Source of the DNA: Gammaproteobacteria bacterium
GTDB lineage: Bacteria; Pseudomonadota; Gammaproteobacteria; Pseudomonadales; Halieaceae
Direction: 5' to 3'
Assembly (NCBI GenBank): GCA_029859085.1
Contig: JAOUDU010000101.1
Span: 1-7,996 of the forward strand
Length of the DNA: 7,996 bases
Shown here: piece after piece, positions 1 through 6,345 of the stretch
Layout: each line of letters opens with the position of its first letter
Numbering within the stretch: the stretch's first letter is position 1
The notes under the pieces: model-generated
What the model saw: the letters and a program-made list of their open reading frames with translations, nothing else
What the model was told of the DNA's origin: nothing
Database searches by the model: none
Translations under genes and position numbers: made by a program

Positions 1-105
1 CAGCGCCTGCAGCAGGCCCTGGCCCTGGTAGCGCGCCCGGTTGACCAGGGATATCGCATCAAACTGGATGGCGAGTTCCAGCCGCCCCCCGGCCAGGGCG
101 GTTAA
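1..105 (+). CDS. C-terminal end of an unidentified protein (partial, cut by window edge)
   Basis: Only the last 34 codons and a TAA stop are present. Of the three forward frames, this is the only one open from the first base; the other two hit stops within about 45 bases. Its third codon positions are mostly G or C, as in the neighbouring genes, so I take it as coding. The readable tail contains RPVDQGYRIKLDGEF and ends in a short Pro/Gly/Gln-rich stretch. I do not recognise a family from so little. A possible hairpin (82-87 pairing with 96-101) lies over the last codons but has no T-run after it, so it is not a convincing terminator. The start and product must come from sequence upstream of the window. 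Confidence 0.55.
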   Translation, partial: QRLQQALALVARPVDQGYRIKLDGEFQPPPGQGG

Positions 106-195
106 GCCAGGGCAGGTCGAGGCTCCGCTGCAACTGGACGGCGCCTGGTTCAGTAGTGCCTACCGCGCGGCGGCGCGAGGGAACGCAGGCTGTTT

Positions 196-201
196 TATAC
201 T
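196..201 (+). promoter_or_regulatory. Candidate -10 element of the rubredoxin-trmY promoter
   Basis: TATACT followed by GG matches five of six positions of the sigma-70 -10 consensus. It lies in the 129-base gap after the upstream stop codon and 33 bases before the rubredoxin ATG. No good -35 hexamer is visible 16-18 bases upstream. The same TA-n-ACT-GG arrangement at nearly the same distance precedes two other genes here (4426-4431 and 6307-6312), which raises confidence. This is inference from position and sequence only. Confidence 0.5.
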
Positions 202-234
202 GGCCCCAACAGATTATTCGAGGATAAACAGGCT

Positions 235-414
235 ATGACCGAAAACGGATACCGGAAGTGGGAATGTGTGATTTGCGGCTTCATCTACGATGAGGCTGAA
301 GGCCTGGCCGAGGACGGCATCCCCCCGGGCACTCGCTTCGAGGATTTGCCCGAGGACTGGGAGTGCCCCGACTGCGGGATTTCCAAGGCCGATTTTGAAC
401 CGATGCCGGCCTGA
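235..414 (+). CDS. Rubredoxin
   Basis: A 59-residue protein with the two rubredoxin iron-binding knuckles, CVICG (Cys11, Cys14) and CPDCG (Cys44, Cys47), which hold one Fe in a Fe(SCys)4 site. The aromatic and Gly/Pro positions between them also match the family ([24 protein letters not shown]-like EDW). Usual length is about 52-60 residues, so the gene is complete. Rubredoxins are small cytosolic one-electron carriers; known partners include rubredoxin reductase, alkane hydroxylases and oxidative-stress reductases, none of which is in this window, so the partner is unknown. The ATG is preceded by AGGA at 221-224, ten bases upstream, and by a TATACT element. The trmY homologue begins nine bases after its stop, suggesting a two-gene transcript. 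Confidence 0.96.
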   Translation: MTENGYRKWECVICGFIYDEAEGLAEDGIPPGTRFEDLPEDWECPDCGISKADFEPMPA

Positions 415-423
415 TTGCCGGTG

Positions 424-1023
424 ATGCGAGCCTTTGTGCTGCGGGCCAGGGCAGCGCCTACCGACAGCCGCCAGCTGCTGGCGGCAGTAGGGCACGGCAG
501 TCACTCCGAGGTCCTGGCACACACGCTGATGAATGCCATTTTTGTCGCCCAGTCCCATCGCGATGATGTTGTCGTTTTCCTGGTGCTGGAAAGCACCCGG
601 GATTTCTCCCGCACAATTCGTTTTGACGCCGGTAAAATAGCCGATTTTGGCGGTTTTCACGAAAAGGCCCTGTTGCATAAGGTGGCTGTTGCCCTGGATG
701 CATCCGCGGGGATGGGCAAGGAACAGGAGCGGCTGGTGGAATCCGGCATCAGCGTGCGCACCACCAGTTTCGAAAAGCTGGTACAGGAGTTGGCGCAGGA
801 GTTTCAACTCTACGTGATGGACAAGAAAGGGACACCGATCAGGGAGCGGCAATTCGAGGACAAGGCCTGCTTCCTGCTGACAGACCACATCCCGATGCCG
901 AGGAAGAGCTTCAACAGCCTCAGGCGTCTCGGGGCAGAGAACATCAGCCTCGGGCCGAAAATGCTGTTCGCCTCCCAGTGTGTGACATTGATCCACAATG
1001 AGCTGGACCTGCAGCGACACTGA
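424..1023 (+). CDS. trmY: TrmY-family SPOUT methyltransferase (putative pseudouridine N1-methyltransferase)
   Basis: A 199-residue protein of the TrmY family (COG1901, formerly DUF358). Family landmarks are the N-terminal RAFVLRARAAPTDSR, the TDHIP loop at residues 153-157, SLGP at 175-178, ASQC at 183-186 and the C-terminal HNELD at 191-195; the C-terminal set lies in the SAM-binding knot of SPOUT enzymes. In archaea TrmY uses SAM to N1-methylate pseudouridine 54 in the tRNA T-loop. Bacterial homologues are annotated as putative pseudouridine methyltransferases with unproven substrate. I chose ATG 424 because MRAFVLRA is where family members begin; an in-frame TTG at 415, directly after the rubredoxin TGA, would add three residues. 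The Shine-Dalgarno is weak, so translation may depend on rubredoxin. Its stop lies two bases from that of the convergent methyltransferase. Confidence 0.88.
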   Translation: MRAFVLRARAAPTDSRQLLAAVGHGSHSEVLAHTLMNAIFVAQSHRDDVVVFLVLESTRDFSRTIRFDAGKIADFGGFHEKALLHKVAVALDASAGMGKEQERLVESGISVRTTSFEKLVQELAQEFQLYVMDKKGTPIRERQFEDKACFLLTDHIPMPRKSFNSLRRLGAENISLGPKMLFASQCVTLIHNELDLQRH

Positions 1024-1025
1024 GC

Positions 1026-2087
1026 CTATCGCAGCGCCAGGCGAATCAACTTGAACGACTTATTCCTGGCTGCAATCTCAATCCGTTTGAAATATTTTTC
1101 CGCCGCTCGCTCCAGCGGAATAAATTGGTTAACAACAAAAACGGCCATACCCTGCGCAGCCAGGAGGCGACTCGTCTGGCGCAGGAATTTATCCGTCAGT
1201 TGCGCATCCACGCTGAATCCCTGGTGGAAGGGCGGATTGCAAAGGATCAAATCGAAATCCGGCGCCACACCGCCGGCGCAGTCATCCGCCACGACCTCGA
1301 CCTGCATCGCGTAATGGTTGGCATTTTCCTGCATCGCCAGCAGCGCCGCGGCGTTGTTGTCTGTGGCCGTGCGTCGCTCAAGCGGCATATCCCGCGTCAT
1401 GATGCTGAGGTAGCCGTAACCGCAGCCCAGGTCCAGCAGGCTTGCCGGCGGGCCGGGAGCAGCCGATATGATCCCGGGCAGCCGCTCAACCAGGAAGGCG
1501 CTGCCCTGGTCGACCTTATCCCAGCCGAACAGTCCCGGCTTGCTGTAAAAATCGAGCTGGCTGGTCCTGATCAAACGCAATTGCGCATAATTTTTGTCGT
1601 CCAGGGCCGCCGATGTTCGGGCGCAGTCCCGCTTGACCAGATTACCGGTATACACATTGCCCACTTTCCTGGCGACGCCGTTGCCGAACAACTGTTTTGC
1701 CTTGTCGATATAGGTTTTTATGCCCTCATTTTTCAGGCCCGCCAGGACCAGTTCGCCACCGGGAGCCAGAAACCGGCGGGCTTCATTGATGATGTGGTGC
1801 ACCACCGGTTTTTCCTTGGAAACACGGTAGACAGCGGTCTGGATCGAATCAGCTTCCAGCGTCGAAAAAGAAAAATCGGAGAATTGCGTCGCAAAGCCGA
1901 GTTCGCGGGCCCGCTGTGCCACATCGAAGCGGTTGGTGATGAGCGCGATATCATGCGCAGCCGTCACCGCCGATAGACCGTGCAGCGTGTTCTCGTCGGC
2001 GATCCACAGGCGACTGCCATTTCCGGCAGCATCCCGCCCGGGTCTCTGCAGGTAAGGTAATAACTGCTCGACGGCGGGGTCCTGCAT
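1026..2087 (-). CDS. rsmC: RsmC/RlmG-family rRNA (guanine-N2)-methyltransferase, probably 16S G1207-specific
   Basis: A 353-residue class I SAM-dependent methyltransferase in the two-domain layout of RsmC and RlmG: a degenerate N-terminal methyltransferase-like half (about 1-170) and a catalytic C-terminal half. The catalytic half has motif I LLDLGCGYG at 217-225 for SAM and the amine-methylating motif NPPF at 284-287 (in CNPPFHQG). A KSFKLIRL strand close to the C-terminus matches the family ending. RsmC (about 343 aa in E. coli) makes m2G1207 in 16S rRNA; RlmG (about 378 aa) makes m2G1835 in 23S rRNA. Length favours RsmC, but CNPPFHQ resembles RlmG as well, so the exact target is not settled. 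The ATG shares its A with the TGA of rsuA (TGATG), and its own ribosome binding site is weak, so translational coupling is likely. A pairing with RsuA supports a 30S substrate. Confidence 0.85.
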   Translation of the reverse strand: MQDPAVEQLLPYLQRPGRDAAGNGSRLWIADENTLHGLSAVTAAHDIALITNRFDVAQRARELGFATQFSDFSFSTLEADSIQTAVYRVSKEKPVVHHIINEARRFLAPGGELVLAGLKNEGIKTYIDKAKQLFGNGVARKVGNVYTGNLVKRDCARTSAALDDKNYAQLRLIRTSQLDFYSKPGLFGWDKVDQGSAFLVERLPGIISAAPGPPASLLDLGCGYGYLSIMTRDMPLERRTATDNNAAALLAMQENANHYAMQVEVVADDCAGGVAPDFDLILCNPPFHQGFSVDAQLTDKFLRQTSRLLAAQGMAVFVVNQFIPLERAAEKYFKRIEIAARNKSFKLIRLALR

Positions 2088-2791
2088 CAGCTGATACTGC
2101 CCACTTCAGCGGGCGTCAGCGGCCGGTATTCGCCGGGGGCAAGGGCTGGATCAAGCGTGATTCCACTGATCTGCTCGCGGTGCAACCCGACCACCAGATT
2201 GCCCGTCGCGGCAAACATGCGCTTGACCTGGTGGTATTTTCCCTCGGATATCGTCAGCAGCACTTCCCGCCGGCACTCGCGACCGGTGACCTCGACAACA
2301 GCGGGCCGGGTTTCGCGTTTCTCGCCGCGCAGCAGAATGCCGGACTCAAGCCGGGCCGCGGCCCCTGCTGTAATCGGGTCGCGCAGCCGCACCCGATAGG
2401 TTTTGTCACAGCGATGTGCGGGACTGGTCAGGCGATGGTTCCATTCGCCGTCGTCCGTCAGCAGCAGCAGCCCCGTGGTGTCCATATCGAGTCGCCCGGC
2501 TATCTGCAGTTCCGTATGCCTCGGTTCACCCCGCAGCAGGTCGAGCGCCGTGGGGTGTGCGGCGTCGACGGTGGCGCTGACGCATCCCGCGGGCTTGTGC
2601 AGCATGAAGTAACGCGGGCGCACGGGCGCTACCGGTTGCCCATCGAGGGTAACACTGTCGGCGTCCCCCAATGCCATGCTGGCGCTGGTGGCGGTGATGC
2701 CGTTCACGCGCACCCGCTGCGCCCTGATGGCAAGGCGGGTTTCGGAACGCGAAAGCGCAGTGCTGTTGCTGATCAGTCTGTCGAGACGCAA
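2087..2791 (-). CDS. rsuA: 16S rRNA pseudouridine-516 synthase RsuA
   Basis: A 234-residue protein matching RsuA closely from end to end. An S4 RNA-binding domain occupies about residues 1-60 (MRLDRLIS start, RVRVNG). The pseudouridine synthase core follows, with YFMLHKPAG at 61-69, the catalytic motif GRLDMDTTG at 99-107 whose Asp102 aligns with the E. coli nucleophile, KTYRV near 130, and EGKYHQVKRMFAA at 183-195. The ending LAPGEYRPLTPAE is typical. The enzyme converts U516 in helix 18 of 16S rRNA to pseudouridine during small-subunit assembly. The start is TTG at 2791-2789: it places MRLD exactly where the family begins, has AAGG nine bases upstream, and the next in-frame Met (39) would remove most of the S4 domain. 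It is first in a two-gene reverse operon with the rsmC-like gene. Confidence 0.96.
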   Translation of the reverse strand: MRLDRLISNSTALSRSETRLAIRAQRVRVNGITATSASMALGDADSVTLDGQPVAPVRPRYFMLHKPAGCVSATVDAAHPTALDLLRGEPRHTELQIAGRLDMDTTGLLLLTDDGEWNHRLTSPAHRCDKTYRVRLRDPITAGAAARLESGILLRGEKRETRPAVVEVTGRECRREVLLTISEGKYHQVKRMFAATGNLVVGLHREQISGITLDPALAPGEYRPLTPAEVGSIS

Positions 2792-3030
2792 ACCGGTTTA
2801 CCTTCATGTAAGCAATCAACGGATGCAGTGAAAACGCCGGGTGTCCGCGAGGGAAGCCTGCAGGCCCCAATTGGAACATAATTTTTGAATTCGGGGGTAG
2901 TTTTGGCGGTCGCCCTGCCACTGGGCCATCAGCTGCGAAGGCGCTGCGCGGTTGACTCGCGCATAACAGTAGGCGGAGTATAGCGCCGCTGGTAAGGAGC
3001 GATAATTCACCCCGCAGGAGAATCCGGAAT
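2792..3030. other. Divergent intergenic region between rsuA and the serine hydrolase
   Basis: This 239-base gap holds the control regions of two divergent genes. It includes an unusually AT-rich patch at 2869-2891 flanked by CCCC and GGGG, where CCCCAATT (2865-2872) can pair with AATT-C-GGGG (2888-2896) if one base bulges. Facing rsuA, the reverse strand carries AAGG next to the TTG start. Facing the hydrolase are a TTGACT at 2952-2957 and CAGGAG at 3015-3020. I see no convincing small gene, since open frames here lack plausible starts and coding bias. Confidence 0.5.
2952..2984 (+). promoter_or_regulatory. Weak candidate promoter of the serine hydrolase gene
   Basis: TTGACT (2952-2957) matches five of six bases of the -35 consensus. 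The best downstream partner, TATAGC at 2979-2984, has four of six -10 matches, but the 21-base spacing is longer than the usual 16-18. The element ends 46 bases before the ATG. The -35 match is good and the pairing is poor, so the real -10 may lie elsewhere. Confidence 0.25.
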
Positions 3031-4350
3031 ATGAAAACGCGTATGCTGATGATTGCGATGCTGGCACTGTGGGCCAGTGTCAGCGCCGGGGCCGAGCCGG
3101 TTGCCGACCCCAGGCCCATGCAGGGCGTGCCACCCAGCCGGGAATCCCAGGTCACCATGGCGAATTATCGCGACTACCCCATGAGCCGCTGGGCGTTTCG
3201 CAATGCCGGGGCGGTGCTGCACACGGTGATGGTGCCGCGGCAGGGCGATATTCACCGGCTTCCCGGGCCGCTGCGCCCGGAACTGGGGGAGCGCGTTGTC
3301 ACTGACCCGCAGGGGCAGCAGCTGAGCTTCGACGCCTTGTTCGAGGCGAATTACGCCGACGCGGTGCTGGTGATGCAGGGCAGCCGGCTGCTGCACGAGG
3401 CCTATTTCCACGAATTCAATGAACACAGCCAGCACATCTGGTTCTCCATGACCAAGTCACTGGCGAGTACCCTGTTCGGCCTGCTGGTGACCGAGGGCAA
3501 GGTCGACCTGGACGCCTCACCGGCGAAGTACATTCCCGAGCTGAAAGGCAGCGGTTTCGAGCGTGTGACCATCCAGCAGGTGCTGGACCACGCAACCGCC
3601 ATCGACTTTCACGAGAACTATACGGATACAGGCTCGGATTTTTTCCGCTTTTACGCGCCAGCGCTGAACCTCGGCTGGATGCCCGGGGCAGCGGATGTCC
3701 AGCCGGACAAAGCCGAAATCTACGGGGTGCAGGATTTCCTCGTGCATTTCGTCAAGCCCGATCCGGCGCTGCTGCCCGGCGAAGCCTTCGATTACAACTC
3801 CAGCAATGCGGATGTGCTCGGCTGGCTGATCGCGAGGATCAGCGGCCAGACCTTCCAGGATTTCCTGCAGCAGAACCTGTGGGCGAAGCTGGGAACGGAG
3901 CACGACGCCTACCTGGCGGTGGACCGGGCCCTGGTGCCGGTCGCCACCGGGGGTATGAATACCACCCTGCGCGATGCGGCGCGCTTCGGCATGATGATCC
4001 GCGACCGCGGCGAGTTCGGCGGACAGCAGGTCATCCCCGCCCGGTGGGTGGACGCGACGCTGGATGTGAGCGACAAGCTCAAGGCCAATATGAAGGCCAA
4101 TCCCAAGTACAGCGAGGAGTCCTGGTCGGCCTACCATAATATGTGGTGGATCCTCGACGCCGACGCCGGTGAATACTGCGCGGTGGGCATCCACGGCCAG
4201 GTGATCTATATCAATCGCAGGGCGGACACGGTCATGGTGTGGTTTTCCAGCCAGCCGGTGGCATCCGCTGCCCGCAACCCCGGTTTTCGCGCCAAGCTGG
4301 CAGCGGCGAGGCAGCTGGCGGTAGACCTGACCCGCAAGCCCGGCCTGTGA
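3031..4350 (+). CDS. Exported beta-lactamase-fold serine hydrolase (6-aminohexanoate-dimer hydrolase/esterase-like)
   Basis: A 439-residue member of the beta-lactamase-related serine hydrolases (COG1680). Residues 1-21 look like a signal peptide: KTR, a hydrophobic core MLMIAMLALWA, then SVSAGA with likely cleavage after Ala19 or Ala21, so the enzyme should act in the periplasm. The nucleophile motif S-M-T-K is at 139-142 (Ser139, Lys142). The second motif appears as DYNSSNADVLGW with Tyr255. The third, usually KTG or HxG, is HGQ at 388-390 inside GIHGQVIYIN. These forms resemble the NylB-like branch rather than true class C beta-lactamases, so an esterase or amidase role is more likely than antibiotic resistance; the substrate cannot be read from sequence. 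The ATG has CAGGAG ten bases upstream. No functional partner is adjacent. Confidence 0.9.
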   Translation: MKTRMLMIAMLALWASVSAGAEPVADPRPMQGVPPSRESQVTMANYRDYPMSRWAFRNAGAVLHTVMVPRQGDIHRLPGPLRPELGERVVTDPQGQQLSFDALFEANYADAVLVMQGSRLLHEAYFHEFNEHSQHIWFSMTKSLASTLFGLLVTEGKVDLDASPAKYIPELKGSGFERVTIQQVLDHATAIDFHENYTDTGSDFFRFYAPALNLGWMPGAADVQPDKAEIYGVQDFLVHFVKPDPALLPGEAFDYNSSNADVLGWLIARISGQTFQDFLQQNLWAKLGTEHDAYLAVDRALVPVATGGMNTTLRDAARFGMMIRDRGEFGGQQVIPARWVDATLDVSDKLKANMKANPKYSEESWSAYHNMWWILDADAGEYCAVGIHGQVIYINRRADTVMVWFSSQPVASAARNPGFRAKLAAARQLAVDLTRKPGL

Positions 4351-4425
4351 CCGGGGATCCGCCTGGCGAATTCACCGCCGCACGCGCCCGGCCGGTTCGC
4401 ACTTAGTATCACAGCCCGGTTCGGT

Positions 4426-4431
4426 TAAACT
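4426..4431 (+). promoter_or_regulatory. Candidate -10 element of the Xaa-Pro aminopeptidase gene
   Basis: TAAACT followed by GG lies 32 bases before the aminopeptidase ATG in the 113-base gap after the hydrolase. It matches four of six -10 positions. The hexamer 17 bases upstream, TTAGTA at 4403-4408, is a weak -35 (three of six). Support comes mainly from the matching element and distance upstream of the rubredoxin and transporter genes. If correct, the aminopeptidase is transcribed separately from the hydrolase. Confidence 0.45.
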
Positions 4432-4463
4432 GGCCAGTCAGTTTTTGCATCGGTGTTGCTGGA

Positions 4464-6257
4464 ATGAATGTAATCGCGGGACGGCTCGAGGCCGTGCGGG
4501 AACAAATGCGGGCGGCGGGCTACCAGGCGCTGGTGGTGCCGCGGGCCGACGAGTACCTGGGGGAGTATATCCCGGCCCACAACGAGCGCCTGCGCTGGCT
4601 GTCCGGATTCACCGGCTCAGCCGGCTTCGTTATCGTAACCCTGGAGCGAGCCGCCATTTTTGTCGATGGCCGCTACACGGTGCAGGTGCGCCGGGAGGTG
4701 TCGGCGGAGCTGTTCGACTACCTGCGCCTCGGCGATGACCCTCACGCCGACTGGCTGGCGGGGCAGCTGCCCCGGGGCGCGGTTGTGGCCTGCGACGCGC
4801 GCATGCACGGCCTGCGCTGGTATCGCGATACCGCGTCCGCCCTCACTGCGGCCGGCCTGCAACTGGAACCGACGAAAAACAACCTGGTGGATGCCTGCTG
4901 GCGGGACCGGCCGGCGCCGCGGGTGGCGCCGGCCCTGCTGCTGGCGGAGCAATACACCGGCGAATCCAGTGCCGCCAAGCGCCAGCGCATCGGCGCGGCG
5001 GTGGCGGCCAGGGGGGCCGACGCGGCGCTGGTGTTCGCGCCGGACTCGGTCAGCTGGCTGCTCAACATCCGCGGCACCGACATTCCGAAACTGCCGGTGG
5101 TGCAGGGCATGGCCCTGCTGGAAACCGACGGCCGCTTGACCCTGCTGGTCGATCCGGGCCGCATCCCCGAGGGCTTTGCCGCCCACGTGGGCGAGGGGGT
5201 GACGGTGCTGCCGGAGACGGAAGCCGCCGCGGTGCTGGCCGGCTACCGGGGGCGCAGGGTGCTGGCGGACCCGGATACCGCCAACGCCTGGAGCCAGCTC
5301 GCGCTGGAACAGGGGGGCGCGACCCTGCAACCGGGCGCCGATCCCGTGCTGTTGCCCAAGGCCGGCAAGAACGCGGTGGAAATCCTGGGCGCGCGCAATG
5401 CCCATATCCGGGACGCGGTGGCGGAGATCCGCTTCCTGGCCTGGCTGGACGCCGAGGTGGACGCGGGCCGCCTGCATACAGAGAACGAACTGGCTGACCG
5501 GCTGCTGGCTTTTCGCGCCGGGGGGGACCTGTTCCGGGACGTGTCCTTCGATTCCATTTCCGCCGCGGGTGGCAATGCCGCCATGTGCCACTACAACCAC
5601 CTCAACGTGGCCACTCCCGCCCGGCTGACCATGGACAGCGTCTACCTGATCGACAGCGGCGGCCAGTATCTCGATGGCACGACGGATATCACCCGCACAG
5701 TGGCGATCGGCGATCCCGGTGCCGATATCCGCCGCATGTTCACCCTGGTCCTCAAGGGACATATCGCACTCGATATGGCCCGCTTCCCGGCGGGCACCAC
5801 CGGCTCGCAACTCGATATACTGGCGCGCCAGTTTCTCTGGCAGGCCGGTTACGACTATGAGCACGGGACCGGTCATGGCGTGGGGGTATTCCTCAGCGTC
5901 CACGAGGGGCCGCAGCGGATCGCCAAGGCGCCCAACACCATCGCCCTGCAGCCGGGCATGATCGTCAGCAACGAACCCGGCTATTACCGTGCCGGTGAAT
6001 TCGGCATCCGCTGCGAGAACCTGGTGGTGGTGCGGGAATCGGTGCGGGATGGCGGTGACCTGCCCATGCTGGAATTTGACGCGATTACCCTGGTGCCTTT
6101 CGACCTGCGCCTGGTGGAGGCCAGCCTGATGACCGCGGCCGAGCTGGCCTGGCTCAACGACTACCACCAGCGGGTGGCGGCGACGATAGGCCCCTTGCTG
6201 GCGGAGGGCGGCGACCGGGAGTGGCTGCAACGGGCGACCCGCCCCCTGGTTGCCTGA
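4464..6257 (+). CDS. Xaa-Pro aminopeptidase (aminopeptidase P, M24B, three-domain type)
   Basis: A 597-residue metallopeptidase that removes the N-terminal residue from peptides with proline in position two. Layout follows the long, XPNPEP1-like form: creatinase-type N-terminal domain (about 1-150, with RLRWLSGFTGSAG and FVDGRYTVQ), a second creatinase-like domain (about 165-300), the M24 pita-bread catalytic domain (about 310-530) and a short C-terminal M24_C tail. All five expected metal ligands are visible: Asp397 (LIDSGG), Asp408 (TTDITRT), His471 (GTGHGVG), Glu504 (NEPGYY) and Glu518 (CENL). Their spacing fits the family closely. His376 in CHYNH is the likely extra active-site His. No signal peptide, so cytosolic. 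The start ATG lacks a clear Shine-Dalgarno (only GGA touching it), yet the following residues match the family N-terminus. The next gene is an amino-acid transporter. Confidence 0.95.
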   Translation: MNVIAGRLEAVREQMRAAGYQALVVPRADEYLGEYIPAHNERLRWLSGFTGSAGFVIVTLERAAIFVDGRYTVQVRREVSAELFDYLRLGDDPHADWLAGQLPRGAVVACDARMHGLRWYRDTASALTAAGLQLEPTKNNLVDACWRDRPAPRVAPALLLAEQYTGESSAAKRQRIGAAVAARGADAALVFAPDSVSWLLNIRGTDIPKLPVVQGMALLETDGRLTLLVDPGRIPEGFAAHVGEGVTVLPETEAAAVLAGYRGRRVLADPDTANAWSQLALEQGGATLQPGADPVLLPKAGKNAVEILGARNAHIRDAVAEIRFLAWLDAEVDAGRLHTENELADRLLAFRAGGDLFRDVSFDSISAAGGNAAMCHYNHLNVATPARLTMDSVYLIDSGGQYLDGTTDITRTVAIGDPGADIRRMFTLVLKGHIALDMARFPAGTTGSQLDILARQFLWQAGYDYEHGTGHGVGVFLSVHEGPQRIAKAPNTIALQPGMIVSNEPGYYRAGEFGIRCENLVVVRESVRDGGDLPMLEFDAITLVPFDLRLVEASLMTAAELAWLNDYHQRVAATIGPLLAEGGDREWLQRATRPLVA

Positions 6258-6264
6258 ACCTGTT

Positions 6265-6284
6265 GCCGCCGGCACCGCGGCGGC
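6265..6284 (+). other. GC-only hairpin between aminopeptidase and transporter
   Basis: GCCGCCG (6265-6271) and CGGCGGC (6278-6284) form a perfect seven-pair stem with a six-base loop, starting eight bases after the aminopeptidase stop. There is no T-run afterwards, so it is not a standard intrinsic terminator. It could protect the 3' end of the upstream mRNA or assist termination. The following candidate promoter starts 22 bases later. Chance pairing in GC-rich DNA is possible. Confidence 0.35.
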
Positions 6285-6306
6285 TGATTCCCTGCGCCTA
6301 ATTGTG

Positions 6307-6312
6307 TAGACT
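6307..6312 (+). promoter_or_regulatory. Candidate -10 element of the NSS transporter gene
   Basis: TAGACT followed by GGG lies 33 bases before the transporter ATG at 6346, within the 88-base gap after the aminopeptidase. It matches four of six -10 consensus bases; the best -35 at the usual spacing, CTGATT (6284-6289), matches three of six. It is the third case in this window of TA-n-ACT-GG at this distance. It would give the transporter its own transcript. Confidence 0.45.
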
Positions 6313-6345
6313 GGGCCCATAACAACAACGCCAGTGGAAACAACT

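Noticed and set aside
82..101. CCGCCC/GGGCGG hairpin at the end of the first partial gene as a terminator
   Set aside because: It lies inside the coding end and is not followed by a T-run.
415..423. TTG at 415 as the trmY start, immediately after the rubredoxin stop
   Set aside because: The family begins at MRAFVLRA, encoded from 424. The extra residues MPV have no family support, although coupling to a TTG cannot be excluded.
214..1020. A 268-codon reverse-strand frame opposite rubredoxin and trmY
   Set aside because: Both forward genes have family motifs throughout; the reverse product resembles nothing.
1125..1976. A 283-codon forward frame opposite the rsmC-like gene
   Set aside because: Shadow of a gene with intact SAM-binding and NPPF motifs; no domain in the forward product.
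2180..2881. A 233-codon forward frame opposite rsuA
   Set aside because: rsuA is certain from its catalytic motif; the forward frame has no recognisable content and no plausible start.
3031..4350. Reading the serine hydrolase as a class C antibiotic beta-lactamase
   Set aside because: The SxxK motif is shared by the whole fold; the YNSSN and HGQ motifs fit the NylB/esterase-like branch instead of AmpC (YxN, KTG).
4339..4355. CCCGG/CCGGG hairpin over the serine hydrolase stop codon as a terminator
   Set aside because: Only five pairs and no T-run; expected by chance in this base composition.
6334..6345. GTG at 6334 as the transporter start
   Set aside because: It lacks an upstream ribosome binding site, and the GTGGA itself serves better as the binding site for ATG 6346.
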